DNA of 36,842 nucleotides from Rhodospirillales bacterium (GTDB lineage: Bacteria; Pseudomonadota; Alphaproteobacteria; Acetobacterales; Acetobacteraceae): positions 1 to 36,842 of the forward strand of contig JANXSM010000017.1 in NCBI GenBank assembly GCA_025352665.1, read 5' to 3'. A program made the translations under genes and the position numbers. The notes under the pieces are model-generated. The model saw only the letters and a program-made list of their open reading frames with translations. It made no database searches and was not told the origin of the DNA. The stretch's first letter is position 1. The number at the start of each line of letters is the position of its first letter. Positions 8,125 through 15,721 of this stretch are shown here, piece by piece.

Positions 8125-9246
8125 TCAGTATTCAGGCTGACCCACGAGCGCGGCATTGAGACCGACCTCGGGCGTATCAATGGAAAATATCGAGGCGAAC
8201 CAACCCGGGTTCGACACGAGCGTGGGTTTGAAGGCGTTGCAGCCCGCTTTCATCTCGCTCCAGGTGCCCTCCTGGCAGAGCTTGATCGTCTCGTTGGTGA
8301 CAAGCGGCAGAGGCAGGGTGGTGTGCTGCGGGATATTCTTGCCGTTCAGCTTGTCCACCGCGAGCTTGAGCGCGAGCGCACCGGAATAGGGCGGCGAGGC
8401 ATAGGAGATGCGTGGTGCGCCCATCGGCTTGTAGGTGCCGTTGGCGCCTTCCACCTCGGTGTTGACGGGCAACATCTGGATGCGGCCGCCGTTCGACCCC
8501 TCTCCTGCGCAGGGCTTCAGTTTGTCGGCCGTGGCGCCGGCTTCGATCTGCATCGTGTTGGCCGTGTAGCAACCCACCTGCATCCATAGCCCGTCGATTT
8601 CGCTCCACTTTCGCGTGGCGAGGATCTTGGAGAGCTCCGTGCGAGCGACCGCCTGGCTCCAGAGGCCGACCGCCTCGTTTACGATCTTGATGCCGGGATA
8701 CTTGGCGAAGACCTCCTTCGCCGCCTTGGTGCGCTCGGTATCGACGGACGTGCCGGGCACGCCGGTGATGGCGACGATATTGCCCTTGCCATTCAGTTTC
8801 TTGACCAGCCATTCCGCTGTGACACGGCCCGCTGCGGCCTGATCGATCGTCACGTTGTAAGCGCACGGCTCCGAAATCTCGCCATCGTAGGCGATGACAA
8901 CAACGCCCTTGCTACAGGCATTTTTCACCGCCGTATTCAAGGCCGTGGGTGAGATCGGGTAGACAACGATGGCCTTGGCGCCGGCCTGGACCATGGCGTT
9001 GATCTGCTGAATCTGTTTTTGCGCATTGGGGCCGGACACCTGCACCTGCAGGTCGATCTTGTTTGCCATATCCTTGCTGGCCGCCATGGCCTTGACCATG
9101 TTGGCAGCCTCGCCCTGCCAGTCGTTGCCGATGTAACTCATCGACAGGAAGACTTTTGCCTTCTCCTGAGCATGCGCGGCGCCCATTGGCGACGCGAGAA
9201 GCGTCACGGCAGCGGCGGTGGTCATCAGTGTCCTGGTCAACGTCAT
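8125..9246 (-). CDS. Periplasmic sugar-binding protein of ABC importer (peripla_BP type)
   Basis: A 373-residue exported solute-binding protein of the ribose/galactose-binding (periplasmic-binding-protein-like) family. The start at 9246 gives a clean signal peptide (MTLTRTLMTT, hydrophobic core, cleavage likely after AHA at 26) and has a GAGGGAGG ribosome binding site just upstream; the frame stays open further upstream without sense. The mature part shows the family pattern: SYIGNDWQGEAANMVKAM, then NAMVQAGAKAIVVYPIS, then DQAAAGRVTAEWLV. Several Cys residues (in KNACSKG, SEPCAYN, QVGCYTAN, LKPCAGEG) suggest periplasmic disulfides. It is the first gene of the operon, divergent from a GntR/FCD regulator. 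The ligand is unknown; the downstream enzymes suggest a sugar or sugar acid. Confidence 0.92.
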   Translation of the reverse strand: MTLTRTLMTTAAAVTLLASPMGAAHAQEKAKVFLSMSYIGNDWQGEAANMVKAMAASKDMANKIDLQVQVSGPNAQKQIQQINAMVQAGAKAIVVYPISPTALNTAVKNACSKGVVVIAYDGEISEPCAYNVTIDQAAAGRVTAEWLVKKLNGKGNIVAITGVPGTSVDTERTKAAKEVFAKYPGIKIVNEAVGLWSQAVARTELSKILATRKWSEIDGLWMQVGCYTANTMQIEAGATADKLKPCAGEGSNGGRIQMLPVNTEVEGANGTYKPMGAPRISYASPPYSGALALKLAVDKLNGKNIPQHTTLPLPLVTNETIKLCQEGTWSEMKAGCNAFKPTLVSNPGWFASIFSIDTPEVGLNAALVGQPEY

Positions 9247-9311
9247 CCAACCCTCCCTCGAGAATCTAACGCCAGAGCTCTGCGTGCCACGATGGCAACG
9301 CGCGCTCTGAT

Positions 9312-9358
9312 CATCTTGCTGTTTGATCAAAAATCAAAAATGAAAAATCTGCAAGATG
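9312..9358. promoter_or_regulatory. Candidate operator/promoter region between catabolic operon and GntR gene
   Basis: The 178-nt divergent intergenic region turns A+T-rich here. It contains a perfect 10-bp palindrome TTTGATCAAA (9322-9331), repeated ATCAAAAAT units to its right, and an outer inverted pair CATCTTGC (9312-9319) / GCAAGATG (9351-9358). FCD-type GntR regulators bind short AT-rich palindromes in their own divergent promoters, so this is the likely operator. No clear -35/-10 pair could be assigned by eye. Confidence 0.5.
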
Positions 9359-9424
9359 TTGTTTTTGTCGTCCTGTTCGGTATAGGTCTTTTGGAGCTCA
9401 TCGAACCGAATTTGGAACACATTC

Positions 9425-10141
9425 ATGGCGCTGGTGCGCGCGCAACAAGAAGTCGCCTATTCCCCCGTGTCGCGCGCCACGTTGCAGGATCACGTCCTGG
9501 AGAGGCTTCGGGAGTTAATCCAGAATGGTGGGATCGAACCGGGGCGAACGGTGACCGTCCAAAGTCTCGCGGAGGCATTCGGGGTGAGCGCGATGCCGGT
9601 TCGCGAGGCCATGCACCGCCTCGTGGCCGAGAAGGCCCTGACCGTCGTGGCCGGTCGCTCTGTCGGTATTCCGCCATTGACGGTGGACCGCCTCGAGGAC
9701 CTCCGCAGGGTGCGGGTTGAGGTGGAGAGCACGGCCACAAAATGGGCCGCCCGCTCGATTTCATCTGCGGATATGGATCATCTCGAAGGTCTGTTGCACG
9801 AGATGCATCTGGCCGGGGTCGACAACGACCGCAGCCGCTACCTTCCCGCCAACCGCGATTTCCACTTCACCATTTACCGCGCCGCAGGATCGGCGACGTT
9901 GCTTTCGATCATCGAATCGCTGTGGCTGCAGATTGGTCCATACATCAACCTCCTGACCAAATCGGAAAACTGGGAGCCATCCGCACTCGCACACGTGGCG
10001 CTCCATGCAGCCCTGCGGGCCCGTAACCCGACGGCCGCAAGCCGCGCGGTGCAATCGGACATCGATGGTGCCGCGAAAGCGCTGAGCCGCGTGCTCGCAG
10101 CACCGGCGCCGCACGGCAGTGCGTCGGCCCGCAGCACGTAA
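9425..10141 (+). CDS. GntR family transcriptional regulator, FCD domain
   Basis: A 238-residue GntR-family repressor/activator. The N-terminal winged helix-turn-helix spans about residues 20-85 (VLERLRELIQNG, TVQSLAEAFGVSAMPVREAMHRLVAEKAL). The all-helical FCD ligand-binding domain follows, with the metal/ligand residues expected of the fold visible in RVEVES, NRDFHFTIYRAAG and HVALHAALRARN (Asp and His side chains). It is divergent from the sugar importer operon, so it most likely senses the imported compound or a metabolite and controls that operon and itself. It is the last intact gene before the transposon debris. Confidence 0.93.
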   Translation: MALVRAQQEVAYSPVSRATLQDHVLERLRELIQNGGIEPGRTVTVQSLAEAFGVSAMPVREAMHRLVAEKALTVVAGRSVGIPPLTVDRLEDLRRVRVEVESTATKWAARSISSADMDHLEGLLHEMHLAGVDNDRSRYLPANRDFHFTIYRAAGSATLLSIIESLWLQIGPYINLLTKSENWEPSALAHVALHAALRARNPTAASRAVQSDIDGAAKALSRVLAAPAPHGSASARST

Positions 10142-10499
10142 GTTTGCTTTGAAAAAATCGACGCCAAGATAGCCAACACCTGTGAACAAGCACGAGCTTC
10201 CGACGCTGATCGGGACAGCAAGCCGTTGATTTGTAGCGATATAAAGAAGCTCGGAGAGGGCGCCTATCACGGCAATCATCGCCTGATTGCCGCACCCTGC
10301 GCAAGCGGATCCGGTTCACTGTGGGCACGGCCTCGGCCGGTCACGCCAACGCCCCTATGTCAGCACGCCAAAGAGTTCGCAAAGCCGTGGATAAGATGTG
10401 GATTTTCAACGAGGACACAATGGCGTGCCATGACATCCGGCACCCGGTCTGCCAGCAGATCCAACAGATTGCCGACATTCATCATCGCCTCGCAAAGCG
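10142..10499. other. Non-coding/degenerate stretch after GntR gene
   Basis: No gene could be supported here on either strand. The reading frames that are open do not resemble any family I know. On the minus strand the decayed IS630 reading frame loses homology near 10490-10500, and the part from about 10360 to 10490 may be unrelated debris joined to it. There is no intrinsic terminator for the GntR gene that I can see. Confidence 0.5.
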
Positions 10500-10984
10500 C
10501 GGCCTCGCAATCGGGCCATCTTGGTCGATGCCCCGGTCTCATCGATGAACACCAGACGCTGCGGATCGAGGTCGGGTTGGGCTGCGAACCAGGCCTGGCG
10601 ACGGACTGCGACGTCGGGCCGCTCCTACTCCGCTGCGTGGGTTGTTTTTTTTGAAGGTCATGCCGTGGCGATCGAGGCAGCGCCAGACGGTGCTGGCCGC
10701 TAACGACATGCCATGGTCGGCGCGCAGCATTTCGGCCAGCTCGACAAGGCTGATGTCCTTCTGCGCCGCCACGGCCGCGAGGATCACGCCGCTGAATGCC
10801 TTGATCCGACGCAAACGCGTGGCTTGGCCTCGACGGTGCCCGTCTTGTTGACCGCCTCCACCCAACGCACGGCGCTGGCAGCAGAGACGCCAAACCGTTG
10901 GGCCGCCCCACGACAGGACATGCCCTCATCCGACACAGCAGCAACCAGGCGAGAACGAAGGTCGAGAGACAATGGCTTACCCAC
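10500..10984 (-). pseudogene. IS630-family transposase remnant
   Basis: On the minus strand this begins with a GTG at 10984 and the IS630-family N-terminal helix-turn-helix (MGKPLSLDLRSRLVAA, then AAQRFGVSAASAVRWVEAV). It shifts frame near 10830-10860 (KTGTVEAKP then AFSGVILAAVAAQ). It shifts again at a run of eight T at about 10645-10652 (MTFKK) and meets an in-frame TAG in HAAE*ERPDV. It then reads to VFIDETGASTKMARLRGRA, which contains one catalytic Asp of the DDE triad. The rest of the catalytic domain is missing. With at least two frameshifts, one stop and a lost C-terminus, the copy is dead. Confidence 0.85.
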
Positions 10985-11108
10985 GCATACTGGCCACCAG
11001 CCCAGCCTGCATGATCAAACACATCTCAACCGCGTCGGGGACCCCTTAATGTTCCAGGCCGGATGGTTTCCACTCTAGTTTCGGTGGATCAGCTGGAGAT
11101 CCGTCGAG

Positions 11109-11700
11109 ATGATGTTCCGGTTCAACGAGGACCACCGTGAGGTGTTTCTCGTGCGGGCGATGTGTTCGGTGATGACGATCAATGCCGGCGGCCACTACAC
11201 TTGGCGCAGCAAGCCAGAAAGTGCCCGTGCCAGGGCAAACCGGGCACTGGTTGAGAATATCCGCTGCGTGCACGCCAATAGCCGCCGCCGCTACGGCAGC
11301 CCGCGAGTGCATGCCTCGCTGCGAGCTGAAGGCACGCGGGTGGGGCAAAACCGGGTTGCGCAGCTCATATGCACACACGGCATCCAAGCTCATCGCGGAC
11401 GGTCGTTTCGCAAAACCACGGACAGTAACCACACTTTCCTGCCTGCCCCCAACCTTTTGGCGCGGCAGTTCGCCTCCGCGGTCGTGCCGAACCAGATTTA
11501 GCTAGCCGACATGACCTGCATCCCCACTGGCGAGGGATGGCTGTATCTGGCCCTCGTGTTGGACCTGTTTTCGCGTAAGGTGGTCGGCTGGGCGATGAGC
11601 GAGACTGTGCCGCAGGAGCTGAACTTGTCCGCAATGCACATGGTCATCACCAATCGCTGCCCCATAGCGGGGCTGCTGCATCATTTTGGCTTGCGGGTCA
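11109..11700 (+). pseudogene. IS3-family transposase (orfB) remnant
   Basis: A plus-strand IS3-family orfB fragment. From FNEDHREVFLVRAMCSVM it runs through RYGSPRVHASLRAEG and APNLLARQF to VVPNQI. An in-frame TAG (11499-11501) replaces the expected Trp codon of the VWVADIT motif. It then resumes as LADMTCIPTGEGWLYLALVLDLFSRKVVGWAM, which carries the first catalytic Asp region, and continues to GLLHHFG, where relatives read HHSDRGSQY. After about 11690 homology is lost, so the second Asp and the Glu are missing. No terminal repeats were identified. Confidence 0.87.
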
Positions 11701-11986
11701 TTCGCCGGCAAACACATCCGGTTGGAGAAGGCAACACATCCACAGGGAGGCCACACGGCTGTCTGAAGGGGTATTGCACAATAGCCCTCTGACTACGCGG
11801 CATACTCATGACCCCTTCTGTGGAGTGATCCTTGTGGAGGCTGCGGGGCGGTCTGATCCGAGGCTGGGGTGTTGTGTTGTGTCTGCGAGCCGAATTGGCG
11901 AGAAGGTAGAGTTTCCAGTTGAGTCCGCAGAGGGTCCGCTGGATTTTGGGTCCGCAGAGTTTTCACCGCCAGATCGTTAGACAGAT

Positions 11987-12062
11987 TGGTGGAGCTGAGC
12001 GGGATCGAACCGCTGACCTCCTGAATGCCATTCAGGCGCTCTCCCAACTGAGCTACAGCCCC
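11987..12062 (-). tRNA. tRNA-Ala(GGC)
   Basis: Read on the minus strand, 76 nt fold as a full cloverleaf. The acceptor stem is GGGGCTG/CAGCTCC (one G-T pair). The D arm is GCTCAGTTGGGAGAGC. The anticodon stem CCTGA/TCAGG frames the loop ATGGCAT, giving anticodon GGC (alanine). The T arm is AGCGG TTCGATC CCGCT. The discriminator A and the CCA end are encoded (ACCA at 11987-11990). The 3' end faces the IS debris. Open frames across it on both strands are translation artefacts of the tRNA. Confidence 0.97.
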
Positions 12063-12174
12063 AGCCTCACGCGCCGCCCGCTGTTGAGCGCGGGGGCGGT
12101 TTCCCATAGCGTGGGAGGCGGCGATATACCCTCCCTGTCGCCCGGGATCAAGGGGCCGTCACGAAAGGGACGCT

Positions 12175-12354
12175 ATGTGGTTTCCGGAAGACGAAATCGT
12201 GGCGGCCAGAAACAGCACCGCTCTGGTCGAGTGGCTGCGCGCCACCGCTCGATGGCCTGATGGAACGCCCGAACTGCTGGCCGAATTTCTGGCAGCCCAC
12301 CCGCCGGGGTGTGACGACGAACTCGATCGTGTCCGCGCGCTTGGAGCGGGATGA
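12175..12354 (+). CDS. Small hypothetical protein (59 aa)
   Basis: A 59-residue plus-strand frame: MWFPEDEIVAARN, then TALVEWLRATARWPDG, then ELLAEFLAAHPPG, then DDELDRVRALGAG. I do not recognise a family. It looks genuinely coding because third positions are strongly G/C, the composition is acidic, amphipathic and free of oddities, and an AGGGA sequence lies about 5 nt before the ATG. It reads away from the divergent tRNA-Ala gene and ends inside the left arm of a dispersed repeat, so its last codons and stop are part of that repeat. No signal peptide or membrane segment. Function unknown. Confidence 0.6.
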   Translation: MWFPEDEIVAARNSTALVEWLRATARWPDGTPELLAEFLAAHPPGCDDELDRVRALGAG

Positions 12355-12433
12355 CGTCTGATAAGCGACGTAATCCCACTTTAGCTCTTTATTTTATCAC
12401 GTGATTCAGACCCTTCGGTCATCACTCTCTAGC
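12344..12433 (+). repeat. Dispersed two-hairpin repeat, copy A
   Basis: First of three full copies of an intergenic repeat (others at 21348 and 32164; half copy at 35219). The left hairpin is built from GGGAT/ATCCC plus ACGTC/GACGT around the loop TGATAAGC. The shared middle GTGATTCAGACC follows, then CTTCGGTCATCAC. Compared with copy B it lacks about 14 nt between the two CTTCGG-like segments. It sits between convergent genes (the 59-aa ORF and scoB) and overlaps the end of the former, so it may act as a bidirectional terminator. Confidence 0.8.
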
Positions 12434-12441
12434 ATCAAGCA

Positions 12442-13086
12442 TCAAGTAGCCAGCTGCGGATGCACCTTGAAGCTTGCCTCGGTCTTGGAGCGGATCTCGT
12501 CCACCGTCACGTCCGGTGCAATGTCGACCAGCACCATGCCGTCCTCGGTGATATCGAACACGCCGAGCTCGCTGATCACCATGTCGACCACCCCTGCGCC
12601 GGTCAGCGGGAGGGTGCAGGCGGACAGGAGCTTGGGCTTGCCACCGGCGGTGTGCTCCATCAGCACCACCACGCGCTTCACCCCGGCCACCAGGTCCATG
12701 GCACCGCCCATGCCCTTGACCATTTTGCCCGGGATCATCCAGTTCGCGAGATCGCCGTTCTCGGCCACCTGCAGCGCGCCCAGGATCGACAAATCGATGT
12801 GCCCGCCGCGCACCATGGCGAAACTGGCGGCGCTGTCGAAGAAACTGGTTGTGGGCAAGGCGGAGACGGTCTGCTTGCCGGCGTTGATCAGGTCGGCGTC
12901 CACCGTTTCCTCGGTCGGGAATGGCCCGATGCCGAGCATGCCGTTCTCGCTCTGCAGCTGCACATTGATTCCGGCCGGAATGTGATTGGCTACCAGCGTC
13001 GGAATGCCGATGCCGAGATTCACATAGAAGCCGTCATGCAGTTCCCGTGCAGCGCGGGCGGCCATTTGGTCTCGGGTCCAGGGCAT
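12442..13086 (-). CDS. scoB: 3-oxoacid CoA-transferase subunit B
   Basis: The 214-residue beta subunit of succinyl-CoA:3-ketoacid (acetoacetate) CoA-transferase, which activates acetoacetate with succinyl-CoA. The catalytic Glu is Glu47 in the diagnostic [10 protein letters not shown] motif. Also visible: [43 protein letters not shown] and the C-terminal ISELGVFDI. Length is normal. It follows scoA by 75 nt on the minus strand, forming the usual A-B pair. In this window it could activate acetoacetate released by either BKACE enzyme. Its 3' end is 8 nt from repeat copy A. Confidence 0.96.
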   Translation of the reverse strand: MPWTRDQMAARAARELHDGFYVNLGIGIPTLVANHIPAGINVQLQSENGMLGIGPFPTEETVDADLINAGKQTVSALPTTSFFDSAASFAMVRGGHIDLSILGALQVAENGDLANWMIPGKMVKGMGGAMDLVAGVKRVVVLMEHTAGGKPKLLSACTLPLTGAGVVDMVISELGVFDITEDGMVLVDIAPDVTVDEIRSKTEASFKVHPQLAT

Positions 13087-13161
13087 GAGTGGCTCCTTAG
13101 GGCTTTGTTTGAACGGGCTGCTGCATCGACGTGCTGACGCACTCCTTGCCGATGCTCAGCT

Positions 13162-13875
13162 CTAGGCTGCTTTTGCCGGTGAGATCGTGCGCTGCTCGAT
13201 CCGCTTTGCCACATTCGGCACATGCACGATGCGGTTGACGAAGATGCCAGGCGTGATGATGTGGTCGGGGTCGATCTCGCCCGGCTGCACCAAATGTTCG
13301 ACCTGTACGATCACGTGGGTGGCGGCCGTCGCCATGATCGGGTTGAAGTTGCGCGCCGTCTTTCGGTAGACGAGGTTGCCTTCCGTGTCGGCTTTCCAGG
13401 CGTGGATGATGGCAAGATCCGCCCACAGACCGCGCTCCATCACGTAGGTCGCGCCGTCGAACTCACGGATTTCCTTACCTTCGGCGATCTGGGTGCCAAC
13501 GCCGGTTTTGGTGAAGAAGGCTGGGATGCCGGCGCCGCCGGCGCGTATGCGCTCCGCCAGCGTGCCCTGCGGGTTGAATTCGATCTCGAGCTCGCCCGCC
13601 AGGAATTGTTTGGCAAAAGTTGCGTTTTCGCCGACGTAGGAGCTGACCATCTTGCGGATCTGGCGGGTGACAAGCAGCAGGCCAAGGCCGCAATCGTCGA
13701 TCCCGGCATTGTTGGAAACGACCGTGAGGTTTTTGGTACCAGCGTCGCGGATCGCCTCGATGAGCACGGAGGGAATGCCACAGAGGCCGAAACCACCCGA
13801 CATGACCGTCATGCCGTCCTGCAACACCCCGTCCAAGGCGGACCTGGCATCCGGATATACTTTTTTGACAGCCAT
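13162..13875 (-). CDS. scoA: 3-oxoacid CoA-transferase subunit A
   Basis: The 237-residue alpha subunit of succinyl-CoA:3-ketoacid CoA-transferase. Family marks: MAVKKVYPDARSALDGVL at the start, GGFGLCGIPSVLIEAI, NNAGIDDCGLGLLL, GTLAERIRAGGAGIPAFFT, YVMERGLWADLAIIHAWKADTEGNLVYRKTARNFNP. I chose ATG 13875 because homology begins there; the open frame extends upstream into an unrelated sequence. It forms the active enzyme with ScoB. Cytoplasmic ketone-body/acetoacetate metabolism. Confidence 0.96.
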   Translation of the reverse strand: MAVKKVYPDARSALDGVLQDGMTVMSGGFGLCGIPSVLIEAIRDAGTKNLTVVSNNAGIDDCGLGLLLVTRQIRKMVSSYVGENATFAKQFLAGELEIEFNPQGTLAERIRAGGAGIPAFFTKTGVGTQIAEGKEIREFDGATYVMERGLWADLAIIHAWKADTEGNLVYRKTARNFNPIMATAATHVIVQVEHLVQPGEIDPDHIITPGIFVNRIVHVPNVAKRIEQRTISPAKAA

Positions 13876-13946
13876 CGAGCTCTCCCTTGCAGCCGCGGCA
13901 AGCTGCCACCGGGCGGGCTTGCTGGCAAGGAAGTGGGCCCGCCGGT

Positions 13947-14159
13947 TTAAACCTGACGCACCGCTGAAATCTCGGCGTGCACGGCTGCGGCCAGCAGCGG
14001 ATTGGCCCTGCGGATCTGCGTGACCCGCAACGCAGCCGCGGCACCTGGCATGGCGTTCGTTTCCCAACATTCCAAAAACATCAGATCGGCCATGACAGAG
14101 CTGTCGCGCGTGTTTTCGAGGGCGCGGCGAACCGCCTGGGTCTGGGGGAAATGCTGCAT
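13947..14159 (-). CDS. Small hypothetical protein (70 aa)
   Basis: A 70-residue minus-strand frame starting MQHFPQTQAVRRALENTRDS and ending AEISAVRQV. It lies 71 nt upstream of scoA in the same direction. I do not recognise a family. Codon third positions are mostly G/C and the product is a plausible soluble helical protein without signal peptide. The upstream GAGGGACC gives a close and weak ribosome binding site. The same frame is open to 14252, so a longer 101-residue form is possible, but the added N-terminus has no features. It may be a leader gene of the scoAB transcript or independent. Confidence 0.5.
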   Translation of the reverse strand: MQHFPQTQAVRRALENTRDSSVMADLMFLECWETNAMPGAAAALRVTQIRRANPLLAAAVHAEISAVRQV

Positions 14160-14267
14160 GGTCCCTCGCGTCGCACCGTGATAGGCGCAAGTTAGCGTAG
14201 GAATACGCCCGAGAGGGTTTATGGTTCGTGAAACGTCGGCGACATAACGCATCTGTTAGGTTTTGCG

Positions 14268-14293
14268 ACGGGGAGCGCCGAAACGCTCCCCGT
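14268..14293 (-). terminator. Hairpin downstream of ahcY
   Basis: A perfect 10-bp stem, ACGGGGAGCG (14268-14277) with CGCTCCCCGT (14284-14293) around a 6-nt loop. It starts 8 nt after the ahcY stop on the minus strand. There is no U-tract in either direction, so it is either a U-less terminator or a 3'-end stabiliser. Confidence 0.6.
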
Positions 14294-14301
14294 GCAGAGA
14301 T

Positions 14302-15609
14302 TTAGTAGCGGTACAGCTCGTGCTTGAACGGGCCGTTCACGGGCGTGTCGATATATTCGGACTGCTTCGGCGACAGCTTGGTGAGCTTCGCGCCGACCTT
14401 TGCGAGATGCAGGGCGGCGACCTTCTCGTCCAGGTGCTTGGGCAGCGTGTAGACCTTGTTCTCGTACTGACCCGGCTTGGCTGTCCACAGTTCCAGCTGC
14501 GCCAGAACCTGGTTGGTGAAGCTTGCCGACATCACGAAGCTTGGATGCCCCGTGGCGTTGCCCAGGTTCACCAGGCGGCCTTCGGACAGCACGATGAGGC
14601 GCTTGCCGTCTGGGAACACCACTTCGTCGACCTGCGGCTTGACGTTGTCCCAGGTGTAGTTACGCAGCGCCTCGATCTGGATCTCGCTGTCGAAATGGCC
14701 GATGTTGGCCACGATCGCGCGATGCTTCATCTTGCGCATGTCGTCGATGGTGATCACGTCGACGTTGCCGGTCGCGGTCACGAAGATGTCGCCACGATGG
14801 GCGGCGTCCTCGAGAGTGACCACCTCATAGCCTTCCATCGCCGCCTGCAGCGCGCAGATCGGGTCGATCTCGGTGACCAGCACGCGGCAGCCGGCCTGGC
14901 GCAGCGAGGCGGCGGAGCCTTTGCCGACATCGCCGAAGCCGCACACGATGGCGACCTTGCCGGCCATCATCACGTCCGTGCCCCGGCGGATGGCGTCCAC
15001 CAGGCTTTCGCGGCAACCATACAGGTTGTCGAACTTCGACTTGGTGACCGAGTCGTTGACGTTGATGGCGGGTACCTTCAGCGCGCCGACCTTGGCCATT
15101 TCCCACAAACGATGCACGCCGGTGGTGGTCTCCTCGGAGAGGCCCTTCACGCCGGCCAGCATCTCGGGATACTTGTTGTGCATGATGGCGGTCACGTCGC
15201 CGCCGTCATCGAGGATCAGGTTGGGCGTCCAGCCATCCGGCCCGCGCAGCGTCTGCTCGATGCACCACCAGAATTCTTCCTCGTTCATGCCCTTCCAGGC
15301 GAACACCGGCGTGCCCGCTGCAGCGATCGCGGCGGCCGCGTGGTCCTGCGTCGAGAAGATGTTGCATGAGGACCAACGCACCGTGGCGCCGAGATGCTCC
15401 AGCGTTTGGATCAGCACCGCGGTCTGGATGGTCATGTGCAGGCAGCCGACGATACGGGCGCCGGCGAGCGGCTTGGTGTTGCCGTATTCCTCGCGCAGCG
15501 CCATCAGGCCGGGCATCTCGTCCTGCGCCATGGAGATCTCCTTCTGGCCCCAGGCGGCGAGCGAGAAGTCACGGACCTTGTAGTCGGGAGCGACGGCGGT
15601 ATCGGGCAT
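14302..15609 (-). CDS. ahcY: Adenosylhomocysteinase
   Basis: A 435-residue S-adenosylhomocysteine hydrolase, which splits SAH to adenosine and homocysteine with a bound NAD and so relieves product inhibition of methyltransferases. Diagnostic segments: [56 protein letters not shown], the NAD-binding [32 protein letters not shown] and the C-terminal HELYRY, whose Lys-x4-Tyr (KHELY) closes the active site of the partner subunit. Length is normal. The start at 15609 has AAGGA about 10 nt upstream. It lies alone between a U-less hairpin and an A+T-rich upstream dyad. Confidence 0.98.
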   Translation of the reverse strand: MPDTAVAPDYKVRDFSLAAWGQKEISMAQDEMPGLMALREEYGNTKPLAGARIVGCLHMTIQTAVLIQTLEHLGATVRWSSCNIFSTQDHAAAAIAAAGTPVFAWKGMNEEEFWWCIEQTLRGPDGWTPNLILDDGGDVTAIMHNKYPEMLAGVKGLSEETTTGVHRLWEMAKVGALKVPAINVNDSVTKSKFDNLYGCRESLVDAIRRGTDVMMAGKVAIVCGFGDVGKGSAASLRQAGCRVLVTEIDPICALQAAMEGYEVVTLEDAAHRGDIFVTATGNVDVITIDDMRKMKHRAIVANIGHFDSEIQIEALRNYTWDNVKPQVDEVVFPDGKRLIVLSEGRLVNLGNATGHPSFVMSASFTNQVLAQLELWTAKPGQYENKVYTLPKHLDEKVAALHLAKVGAKLTKLSPKQSEYIDTPVNGPFKHELYRY

Positions 15610-15642
15610 GAGCGCGGTGTCCTTCGAGGAATATTACGGCGG

Positions 15643-15665
15643 TATATAAGGATATCTGCATGTAA
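15643..15665 (-). promoter_or_regulatory. Candidate SahR-type operator upstream of ahcY
   Basis: An A+T-rich imperfect dyad centred on GATATC (15651-15656), with outer arms ATAT and ATGT, lies about 35-55 nt upstream of the ahcY start. It contrasts with the surrounding GC-rich sequence. ArsR-family SahR regulators of methyl-cycle genes in proteobacteria recognise sites built around GATATC-like cores, so this is a reasonable operator candidate. No sahR gene is in the window, and the motif match is from memory. Confidence 0.4.
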
Positions 15666-15721
15666 GTAAATATGGCGATGCGATGGTAACCCCGCGCGGA
15701 CGAACGGCCGATAAACGGGGG

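Noticed and set aside
11793-12260. Protein-like frames on both strands across the tRNA region (with AERDRTADLLNAIQ and VAQLGERLNGIQEVSGSIPLSS)
   Set aside because: These are the well-known spurious translations of a tRNA gene and its flank; the cloverleaf explains the sequence.
14263-15369. Plus-strand frame of 368 codons opposite ahcY
   Set aside because: Shadow of the highly conserved adenosylhomocysteinase gene.
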